Part shown: piece after piece, positions 1-4,949 of the stretch
Position numbering within the stretch: position 1 is the stretch's first letter
Layout of the letters: every line of letters begins with the position of its first letter
DNA from: Thermoleophilia bacterium
Lineage (GTDB): Bacteria > Actinomycetota > Thermoleophilia > RBG-16-64-13
DNA: 5,293 bases
Direction of reading: 5' to 3'
Assembly: GCA_016929985.1 (NCBI GenBank)
Contig: JAFGIH010000318.1
Coordinates: forward strand, 1 to 5,293
Notes under the pieces: model-generated
The model's input: the letters and a program-made list of their open reading frames with translations, nothing else
What the model was told of the DNA's origin: nothing
Database searches by the model: none
Made by a program: the position numbers and the translations under genes

Positions 1-1358
1 AGGTGGGCAAAGAGGTCGGCGCACATCTTCTTGACGCGGTCGGGCATGAGCAGCTTGTCTTCGATGTCCGCGGCGCCGTACTTCTCGCGGGCCTCCCCGA
101 CGCCCATCTCCCGGCCCGTGCGGGCGTCGGTCAGCGTCTTGCCCTTCCCCGCGAGGTCGTTCCGCGAGACGCCGGACTCCCGCTCGTTGGCCCTCTTGTT
201 GTCGTGGAAGAGGTCGAAGCGCTCGATCTCGCAGGCCGCGAGATACCCGTCCTCGATGCCCTGGGCCATGTCGTACTCGTAGACCGGCTCGCCGAAGTAG
301 CGGAGGTTGTCGGCGGTGACCTGCGCGTCGGCCCGGGCCTCCTTGCTCTTCCCGGCGAACTCGATCTGGCGCGGCGTGGCGGTCAGACCGACGTGCACCG
401 CGTTCGGGTTCCGCGTCAGGACCTGGGACCACTTGCCCCACGCCGACCGGTGGCATTCGTCGATCACCACGTGGCTGAAGTAGTCCTCAGGGTAGTGGGC
501 GAGCAGGAAGTTGGCGCTGGCCTCGTCGGTGTCCACGTCCAGGGTCTGGTAGGTGGCGACGTGGACGCGGGCGTTCCGGGCGTGGTTGGAGCCGTCCGGT
601 TCGGCGAAGACCTCGGCGGCATCGGAGCCGAAGGCGGCGCGGAGCGCGCCCAGCCCCTGGCTGCGCAGCTCGTCCCGGTCGCAGACGAAAAGCGCCCGGC
701 GAAGCTGCCCGGCGTCGGCGATGCGCCGCAGCAGGTTGACGGCGATGAAGGTCTTACCCGCGCCGGTGGCCAGTGAAAGCAGGGCGCGCTTGGGCTCGCC
801 CCGCTTCTCGCAGGGGGCGACCTTCTCCAGGACCGCGCGGATGGCGGCGTCCTGATAGTAGCGGCGCGTGGCCTCCCCGCCGTGGTAACGCGCCAGGAGC
901 GGCTTGGCGACCGCGTCGGCCAGCCCGAAGCCCACGTGCTCCTCGTAGCGCGCGCGGAGGTCGGCCGGCGTCGGGAACTCGGAGAGCGCCCGAGGGTCGG
1001 TGGTCTTGCCCGTGAGGCGGTCGAACTCGACGAAGAGGTGCCCGTTCGAGGAGAAGACGAACGGGACATTGAGGCGCTTGCAGGCGGCGTAGGCCTTGCC
1101 CTGCTCCAGGCCGTGGCCCGGGGGGAGGTCCTCGGCCTTGGCCTCGATGAGGCCGACGGCCACGGGCTGGGTGTCGATGTTGACCCGGACGCGGAGGGTG
1201 TAGTCCACGCGGCCCTTGGCCCGCTTGCGGGGCTTGCCGTCCACGACCTCGATGGCCCCGGCGGTCTCCTCGCGGCGGATGAGGTCCTCCGTCCAGCCGC
1301 GCGCGTGCAGCGCGGGGTCGATCAGCTTGGCGCGGGTGTCCGATTCGCCGAGGCCCAT
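1..1358 (-). CDS. hsdR: Type I restriction enzyme R subunit (HsdR), N-terminal 452 residues, 3' end outside window
   Basis: HsdR is the ATP-dependent DNA translocase and endonuclease subunit of type I restriction systems; with HsdM and HsdS it cuts unmodified foreign DNA in the cytoplasm. The visible product starts MGLGESDTRAKL. An N-terminal RecB-type nuclease domain (about residues 1-150) shows D52, the E72-A-K74 catalytic pair in LIEAK, and the QxxxY motif typical of HsdR (Q86...Y90). A superfamily 2 helicase domain follows: YYQDAAI near 167, Walker A ATGAGKT at 197-203, TYQTL at 269-273, the DECH box at 300-303 (VVIDECHRS), and motif III LTATP at 325-329. The layout resembles EcoEI-type R subunits, typically around 800 residues, so roughly half is present. 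The ATG at 1358 is preceded by GGAG (1369-1366) with a 7-base spacer. A strong promoter lies just upstream. Nearly every codon ends in G or C, unlike the divergent plus-strand genes. hsdM and hsdS are not in the window and may lie further left. Confidence 0.93.
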   Translation of the reverse strand, partial: MGLGESDTRAKLIDPALHARGWTEDLIRREETAGAIEVVDGKPRKRAKGRVDYTLRVRVNIDTQPVAVGLIEAKAEDLPPGHGLEQGKAYAACKRLNVPFVFSSNGHLFVEFDRLTGKTTDPRALSEFPTPADLRARYEEHVGFGLADAVAKPLLARYHGGEATRRYYQDAAIRAVLEKVAPCEKRGEPKRALLSLATGAGKTFIAVNLLRRIADAGQLRRALFVCDRDELRSQGLGALRAAFGSDAAEVFAEPDGSNHARNARVHVATYQTLDVDTDEASANFLLAHYPEDYFSHVVIDECHRSAWGKWSQVLTRNPNAVHVGLTATPRQIEFAGKSKEARADAQVTADNLRYFGEPVYEYDMAQGIEDGYLAACEIERFDLFHDNKRANERESGVSRNDLAGKGKTLTDARTGREMGVGEAREKYGAADIEDKLLMPDRVKKMCADLFAH

Positions 1359-1393
1359 CTTCTCTCTCCGGCGCTGACCTGGAGGTTGGGGGC

Positions 1394-1421
1394 ATTGTAG
1401 GGCTGGAGAGGAGGAGGTCAA
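1394..1421 (-). promoter_or_regulatory. Sigma70-type promoter for hsdR
   Basis: On the minus strand a -35 box TTGACC (1421-1416) and a -10 box TACAAT (1399-1394) are separated by 16 bases. Each hexamer differs from consensus at one position. Transcription would begin near 1387, giving a leader of about 29 bases before the hsdR ATG at 1358, with the GGAG ribosome site inside it. The call rests on sequence match and position only. Confidence 0.6.
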
Positions 1422-1454
1422 ATGCGGGTCAGGGTGACGCTGCACTTGACGCCA

Positions 1455-1487
1455 CTCCAACGATGTGGACCATCCCAGCCGTTGGAG
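1455..1487 (+). promoter_or_regulatory. Inverted repeat covering the ribosome-binding site of the first operon gene
   Basis: CTCCAACG at 1455-1462 is perfectly repeated inverted as CGTTGGAG at 1480-1487, with a 17-base spacer. The last four bases, GGAG (1484-1487), are the best Shine-Dalgarno sequence for the ATG at 1496 (8-base spacer). In RNA the element would fold into a hairpin that hides this site; in DNA it could be an operator. Which of these applies, if either, cannot be told from sequence. An 8-bp match of this kind in a short region is uncommon but possible by chance. Confidence 0.4.
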
Positions 1488-1495
1488 ATGATACG

Positions 1496-1654
1496 ATGAC
1501 GAATTTCGCCAATTCGCCCTGGCCCTCCTTCTACTCCGCCGCCGATGGCTTCCGCCATCTTGCGCCCTGGTCTGCGATGGGCGAGGAGGACGTGTTCGGC
1601 GTCCAGAACCCGGCCACGGGCGAGCCCTTGTGCGGTTCGGCTGAGGAGTTCTGA
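1496..1654 (+). CDS. 52-aa ORF resembling the truncated N-terminus of a DUF7309-like hypothetical protein
   Basis: The product begins MTNFANSPWPSFYSAADGF and contains FRHLAPWSAM near residues 19-28 and DVFGVQNPATGEP at 32-44. From memory, the combination of an LAPW segment followed by D-x-FGVxxPxTGE marks the N-terminal part of a family of conserved hypothetical proteins several hundred residues long (I associate it with DUF7309; the number needs checking). There the motif normally continues into a glycine-rich hydrophobic stretch. Here it instead runs into LCGSAEEF and a stop, so the gene looks cut off after about 44 family residues. The ATG at 1496 is preferred over the in-frame ATG at 1463 because GGAG lies 8 bases upstream of it. 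Its TGA shares its A with the ATG of the nuclease gene, so translating it may help load ribosomes on the nuclease. It could be a degenerate remnant now serving as a leader, or a real small protein. Confidence 0.5.
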   Translation: MTNFANSPWPSFYSAADGFRHLAPWSAMGEEDVFGVQNPATGEPLCGSAEEF

Positions 1655-2517
1655 TGGGCGCAAAGGCATGTTTCCGCCGAGGGCTCACCGACGAATTCTT
1701 CGCGGCGCTGAACGCCGGGCGGTTTTCCAGCTTGCTGCGCGCCGTCATAGACGGCGGGCTGGACCTGCAAATCCGCGAGGACTATCTCGACATCTACCAT
1801 CGTGGGCTTGCGGTCCTGAAGCTGGCACGGCATCGCAGGCCTCCGGAGTACCGGGCGACCATCCATCACAAGTTCCTCAAAGGCGTTTCTCTGCCAGCGC
1901 GGTGTTCAACGGGCTCTAGTAAGTACACAACGTTCTCCGCAACCGACGCCTTCGTGGCCGACTACATGGCGCACCTGCCACAGGTTCTGGAGAACGCAAG
2001 GGAGTACTCTTCTCCTGAAGCCGAGGTAGAGGAGCGGATGATTCAGGACAGCTACACGGCGCCCTCGCCGGTCGTCTTCATTGACCGACAGGTCCAGGTT
2101 CACGGAGTAAGGAAGAAGGCGGACCTGCTCGGCGTGAACCGGCTGACGGGGGCCGCTGTCCTTACCGAACTCAAGCGCGACTTGGACGCCAGGATTCAGC
2201 ACCTGATGTCTCAGATTGCCGACTACCATGCGGTCCTGGTCGGCAGGGACGGACGGCTCAGGCGGGAGGTCGCCGACTCCTATCGCCTCGTGACCCGCCA
2301 GAAGAAGCTCCTCGGCCTGTTGCCGGACGCCGCGTTGCTGTCTGACGAAGCCCCCGTGGTCGAGTGCTTGCTCGTGCTCCACCGCTACAACCTCAAGAGC
2401 AAGCTCCTGGGGCGGCTGAAGGACTCCGCCCAGCAGAGCCCGCTCAAGACCAAGTTGGTCCTACTTCCCAAGGACCAGTACGTGCTCCCGCCGCCGGAGC
2501 AGTGGGAGCGCCTGTGA
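1654..2517 (+). CDS. PD-(D/E)XK superfamily nuclease (RecB/NucS-like), 287 aa
   Basis: Predicted cytoplasmic metal-dependent nuclease. The catalytic half shows the full superfamily signature in order: an acidic helix with E125/E126 (AEVEERMIQD), D157 in RKKADLLG, the E172-L-K174 pair in VLTELKRD, and Q187 in LMSQIADY. The spacing and the DLLGxxxxxGxxxxxELKR pattern recall NucS- and RecB-type nucleases. The N-terminal part (about 1-90) holds REDYLDIYHRGLAVLKL near 41-57 and a HHKFL segment at 71-75, a pattern I have seen in uncharacterised nuclease-like proteins but cannot name. No membrane segment or signal peptide is apparent. The ATG at 1654 is fixed by an in-frame TGA at 1642 and by GAGGAG at 1643-1648 (5-base spacer). 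It overlaps the preceding stop by one base, and its own stop overlaps the next start (GTGA). Codon choice is less GC-rich at third positions than in hsdR. Substrate (DNA or RNA, any modification) cannot be predicted. Confidence 0.75.
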   Translation: MGAKACFRRGLTDEFFAALNAGRFSSLLRAVIDGGLDLQIREDYLDIYHRGLAVLKLARHRRPPEYRATIHHKFLKGVSLPARCSTGSSKYTTFSATDAFVADYMAHLPQVLENAREYSSPEAEVEERMIQDSYTAPSPVVFIDRQVQVHGVRKKADLLGVNRLTGAAVLTELKRDLDARIQHLMSQIADYHAVLVGRDGRLRREVADSYRLVTRQKKLLGLLPDAALLSDEAPVVECLLVLHRYNLKSKLLGRLKDSAQQSPLKTKLVLLPKDQYVLPPPEQWERL

Positions 2518-3470
2518 CCCCCCATGCAACGGTCCTCGCTCACGGCGACTTGGACGGCATGGTCTCCGCCATCCTGCTGTTGGGGCGCTTGCAGCCCGAT
2601 ACGCGAGTCATCATCACCAACGGCGCTCGACTGCACCGCGAGTTGGCCGGGCTTGCCGACAGCCAGGAGCCGGTCAGCGACATCTATGTGGTAGACGTGC
2701 CGCTTGCCCTACAGGAGGCCGCGTCCGTCGCGGCGGCGATGAGGCGGGTGGGCGAGCGGGGGGCGAAGGTCCACGTCTACGACCATCATCTGGGATGGGA
2801 ACAGGCGGAGAGCAGCACGGGCCTTCGGGAGGCTTGTGCCATGTTCATCGTGGATACCCGGAAGACCACGGCGGCAGTCCTGGTTCACCGGCACTTCCTG
2901 GGGGGCGCACCGGAAGGGACATCCTGGCTCCGCCTCCTGAGCGAGAAAGGCGACTCGGCAGATCCCGGCATCCGGCAACGGTTCGGCATCCTCGCCGCAC
3001 TGATGGACCGCCGACACTGGAAGCTCACGGAGCCGACACTGAAGGCGCTGGCTTGCGGAGCACCGCATGCCAAGGAACAAGAGCGGCTGGCCGACTGGTA
3101 TTACAACGAGCACCTGCCACGGGAACGAAAGCTGGCCGAGGAAGCCGAGATTCTGACGACGAGACAGGACCGCAGGCTGGCATGGTTCGACCTGCGGCAG
3201 GAGCAGGGCCACTATCACCTCGCCAAGCTCGCCGCCGAGATTCACAGGGTGCAACTGACGGCCACGGTGGACCGCAAGGGCGTCCTGCTTGGCGGGGAGT
3301 CCATAGACAAGGGCGTGGACCTCCAGCCGCTTCACGGGCGGCATGAGCATCAGGGCGTTGCGTTCTCCGTCGCCGGACACAAGAGCCCGGTCCGGTTCGC
3401 GCCGCTGGACGGCAAGGTGTCCGACGAGTTAGTTGCGGCGGTCAGGGCGTTCATCCTGGAGCGAGTGTGA
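2514..3470 (+). CDS. DHH-family phosphoesterase (RecJ/NrnA-like), 318 aa
   Basis: DHH enzymes use two metal ions to hydrolyse phosphodiester bonds in single-stranded DNA, nanoRNA, cyclic dinucleotides or related molecules. The protein shows motif I HGDLDG at 10-15 (canonical HxDxDG), motif II aspartate D61 in YVVDVP, the DHH triad D90-H91-H92 in VHVYDHH, and a probable motif IV aspartate in EKGDSAD (144-150). A smaller C-terminal region (about 225-318) contains LLGGES near 258-263 and GVAFSVAGHK at 281-290, which may be a divergent form of the DHHA1 substrate-binding domain and its glycine-rich GGGH-like loop. The size fits stand-alone NrnA-like enzymes rather than full RecJ. GTG at 2514 is chosen as start because it overlaps the nuclease stop as GTGA, has GGGAG at 2504-2508, and puts motif I ten residues in, as usual. 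A longer frame back to 2364 would overlap the nuclease by about 150 bases. The pairing with the nuclease suggests sequential nucleic-acid degradation, but the substrate is unknown. Confidence 0.82.
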   Translation: MTPHATVLAHGDLDGMVSAILLLGRLQPDTRVIITNGARLHRELAGLADSQEPVSDIYVVDVPLALQEAASVAAAMRRVGERGAKVHVYDHHLGWEQAESSTGLREACAMFIVDTRKTTAAVLVHRHFLGGAPEGTSWLRLLSEKGDSADPGIRQRFGILAALMDRRHWKLTEPTLKALACGAPHAKEQERLADWYYNEHLPRERKLAEEAEILTTRQDRRLAWFDLRQEQGHYHLAKLAAEIHRVQLTATVDRKGVLLGGESIDKGVDLQPLHGRHEHQGVAFSVAGHKSPVRFAPLDGKVSDELVAAVRAFILERV

Positions 3471-3517
3471 CGGCGCTGGAGAGCTTCCGGTGGGAGTTGT
3501 TCGAGAGGTTCATGTGA
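3467..3517 (+). other. 16-codon translationally coupled mini-ORF in the gap after the DHH gene (possible gene remnant)
   Basis: A GTG at 3467 overlaps the DHH stop in the GTGA arrangement and has GGAG at 3458-3461 (5-base spacer). It reads MTALESFRWELFERFM and stops at 3515-3517. Coupling and ribosome site are as good as those of the real genes nearby, and the peptide looks like the start of an ordinary protein. It could be the leftover 5' end of a deleted third gene, a leader peptide, or chance. There is no evidence that it is translated. Confidence 0.25.
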
Positions 3518-3520
3518 AGC

Positions 3521-3526
3521 AGGAGG
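3521..3526 (+). promoter_or_regulatory. Strong Shine-Dalgarno that sets the start of the DUF1841-like gene
   Basis: AGGAGG, the full anti-16S complement core, sits 8 bases before the ATG at 3535. It favours that ATG over the in-frame GTG at 3514 and TTG at 3433, the latter of which would overlap the DHH gene. Confidence 0.7.
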
Positions 3527-3534
3527 AGCGGGAG

Positions 3535-3912
3535 ATGGACGAATACAACCCGGAGCAAGCCCCCGACGCCACCGCGTGGCTGGAGTTGGACGAGGGCGAG
3601 CGGATGATTCTGGTCGCGGACTACCACAAGCGCGAGAAGGTGAAACTCCCGAACTGGAGACTGCACGCGGCGATCCACACCGCGGTGGAGAACCAACTGG
3701 CCGAGGGGCTCCCGGTCGTCAGGGATGCCCTCCAAAGGCTGATGGGCGAGGGGCTCGGTCGGCACGACGCCGTCCGCGCCATCGGCTCGGTGCTGGCCGG
3801 GCACATGCACCGCGCATTGCAGCCGGACGCCCACACCCAGCAGACGAACGAGCGGTACTACCAGGAACTGCGGGAGCTTACCGCCGAGGGCTGGCGGAAG
3901 CAGGCGGAGTAG
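3535..3912 (+). CDS. DUF1841-like protein, 125 aa
   Basis: A small, charged, predicted cytoplasmic and mainly helical protein. It begins MDEYNPEQAPDATAWLELDE and continues with GERMILVADYHKRE (21-34), then LPNWRLHAAIHTAVENQLAE (38-57), RLMGEGLGRHDAVRAIG (68-84) and a final helix ending GWRKQAE. The pattern of a proline followed by spaced histidines (H44, H48) and a glutamine (Q54), then G-L-x-RHDAxxAIGSVL, recalls the DUF1841 family, whose function is not known to me. The histidines H31, H44, H48 and H77 with E52 could bind a metal; this is only a suggestion. The gene is 64 bases downstream of the DHH gene, the largest gap in the operon, and has its own strong ribosome site. The next gene follows after 20 bases. 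Confidence 0.65.
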   Translation: MDEYNPEQAPDATAWLELDEGERMILVADYHKREKVKLPNWRLHAAIHTAVENQLAEGLPVVRDALQRLMGEGLGRHDAVRAIGSVLAGHMHRALQPDAHTQQTNERYYQELRELTAEGWRKQAE

Positions 3913-3932
3913 CCGTCGAGGAGCGTCGGACC

Positions 3933-4607
3933 ATGCCGGAACCGAAAACGCAGCCCTTCAAGAAAGGCAACTCGGTCAAGGTCAAGGCCGGGGTGATGTG
4001 CCCGGACCACAAGGAACTGTGCATCGGCGGCTGGCAGGGCCGGATAGATGAGGTGCACGAGGAGACCGTGGATATCCACTGGGACAGCCCTACGCTCAAG
4101 GCCATGCCCGCCGAGTTCGTCACCCACAGCGAGGAGCACGGGCTCTCCTTCGCCGTCATGGGCCTCAACCATGCCGAGGTCGAGCCGGCCGAACCGCGCG
4201 ACTCGGCGAAGGAAGCCGAGGACCTGGCGGTGGAGATGGAGAACCGGTGTTACTGGCTCGGCGAGGGCAAGGAGGGCCGCAGGATTCATGCCGTCGTGGG
4301 ACTCATGGACCCGGACGACGAGATAGCCATGTTCGAGGCCTGGAGGGCCCACTTGAAGAAGGCCCTCTCGTTTCCCTTCGACGCCGAGGTTTCCGAGTTC
4401 CAGGAAGGCGGTGCCGTGCGCCAGGGGGACAAGGTATCTGTACGCGAGCTTCTGCCCGAGGTTGACGAGGTGTGGGGCGTGTTCGTGAAAGTGCGGCGCG
4501 GCGGGCGGGACTTCGAATTCCCCCTGTGCGAACTGAAGGCCATCGGCAAGAAGACCCCGAACTATGACCCGGTCAGCGACTACGCCGTCTGGTATGCCAA
4601 CAAGTAG
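3933..4607 (+). CDS. Hypothetical protein with a CcbP-like (calcium-binding) C-terminal domain, 224 aa
   Basis: A predicted soluble two-part protein. The C-terminal half (about 115-224) contains IHAVVGLMDPDDEIAMFEAW (118-137), ALSFPFDAEV (144-153), RQGDKVSV (163-170), WGVFVKVRRGGRDFEFPLCEL (181-201) and a final YDPVSDYAVWYAN (211-223). This FPF-AEV, GD-V-V, FPL-L, DYAVWFAN-type pattern matches, from memory, the family named after the cyanobacterial calcium-binding protein CcbP, a small acidic beta-barrel fold. The N-terminal part (about 8-65) reads like an SH3/KOW-type barrel, with GNSVKVKAGVMCPD, GWQGRIDEV and VDIHWDS. An acidic linker (about 82-105) joins them. No EF hand is present; calcium binding is assumed only from family naming. 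The ATG at 3933 has GGAG at 3920-3923 with a 9-base spacer; the open frame further upstream overlaps the previous gene and is not used. It lies 10 bases before the next gene. Confidence 0.6.
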   Translation: MPEPKTQPFKKGNSVKVKAGVMCPDHKELCIGGWQGRIDEVHEETVDIHWDSPTLKAMPAEFVTHSEEHGLSFAVMGLNHAEVEPAEPRDSAKEAEDLAVEMENRCYWLGEGKEGRRIHAVVGLMDPDDEIAMFEAWRAHLKKALSFPFDAEVSEFQEGGAVRQGDKVSVRELLPEVDEVWGVFVKVRRGGRDFEFPLCELKAIGKKTPNYDPVSDYAVWYANK

Positions 4608-4617
4608 GGCGGCAGCG

Positions 4618-4944
4618 ATGAAGAAAGCGTTCGCCGGGCGGTTCCGCATAGTCGAGATGGAGATGTGGGGCAAGGACTACCTCGACATGGACGTGCCCGC
4701 CTACATGAAGATAGAGGGGAACGGCAGCGGCGCGTTTCAGTTCGGCCTGGTTTCCGGTCAGATGGACTGCCGGGAGGTGGAGCGGGACGGGAAGCCTGCC
4801 ATCGAGTTCTCGTGGGAAGGCTGCGATGAAATGGACCCCGCGAGCGGACGAGGATGGGCGGTCCTGGAGGGTAAGACACTGACCGGTCGCCTGTTCTTCC
4901 ACATGGGCGACGACTCCGGTTTCGTAGCGCGGAGGACCAGGTAG
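4618..4944 (+). CDS. Conserved hypothetical protein, 108 aa
   Basis: No function can be assigned. The product has FRIVEMEMWGKDYLDMDVPA at 9-28, GSGAFQFGLVSGQMDC at 36-51, IEFSWEGCDEMDPASGRGWA at 62-81 and GRLFFHMGDDSGFVARR at 90-106. These alternating hydrophobic and acidic stretches look like a compact beta-rich cytoplasmic fold. I recognise the sequence pattern as a widespread uncharacterised family found in many unrelated bacteria, without a name. The ATG at 4618 begins 10 bases after the preceding stop. The in-frame ATG at 4564 would overlap the CcbP-like gene by 44 bases and place non-family residues before MKKAFAGRFRIVEM. The ribosome site (GGGCGG near 4607-4612) is weak, which suggests dependence on translation of the preceding gene. 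Confidence 0.7.
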   Translation: MKKAFAGRFRIVEMEMWGKDYLDMDVPAYMKIEGNGSGAFQFGLVSGQMDCREVERDGKPAIEFSWEGCDEMDPASGRGWAVLEGKTLTGRLFFHMGDDSGFVARRTR

Positions 4945-4949
4945 GCGCG

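Larger units (their letters stand above)
1359..1495. other. Divergent intergenic region
   Basis: These 137 bases separate hsdR (leftward) from the plus-strand operon (rightward). They hold the hsdR promoter, a direct repeat of TGACGC at 1435-1440 and 1447-1452 (12-base period), and an 8-bp inverted repeat at 1455-1462 and 1480-1487. No convincing plus-strand promoter is visible: TTGACG at 1446-1451 would serve as a -35 box, but the bases 16-18 further on are not -10-like. No coding frame in the region is persuasive. Confidence 0.6.

Noticed and set aside
3..776. Long plus-strand open frame of 257 codons opposite hsdR
   Set aside because: It is the antisense shadow of a GC-rich gene with clear HsdR motifs; the translation is rich in valine, glycine and arginine with no recognisable domain.
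754..1395. Minus-strand open frame of 213 codons overlapping hsdR in another frame
   Set aside because: Proline, arginine and glycine-rich out-of-frame translation; the HsdR frame carries all catalytic motifs.
882..1400. Plus-strand open frame of 172 codons opposite the hsdR 5' half
   Set aside because: Antisense shadow with low-complexity GC-rich translation; it also runs through the hsdR promoter -10 box.
1463..1495. Earlier ATG for the 52-aa ORF
   Set aside because: No Shine-Dalgarno sequence at proper spacing; the ATG at 1496 has GGAG 8 bases upstream and begins at a more family-like position.
1906..2382. Minus-strand open frame of 158 codons opposite the nuclease
   Set aside because: Shadow of the nuclease gene; the plus frame contains the complete ExK active site.
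2364..2513. Upstream extension of the DHH reading frame
   Set aside because: It would overlap the nuclease gene by about 150 bases with low-complexity residues; the GTG at 2514 has a ribosome site, a GTGA overlap and correctly placed motif I.
2709..3380. Minus-strand open frame of 223 codons opposite the DHH gene
   Set aside because: No motifs, no ribosome site noted, and fully covered by a plus-strand gene with conserved phosphoesterase motifs.
3576..3932. Upstream extension of the CcbP-like reading frame
   Set aside because: The extra residues are arginine and glycine-rich shadow sequence of the DUF1841-like gene; the ATG at 3933 has a good ribosome site.
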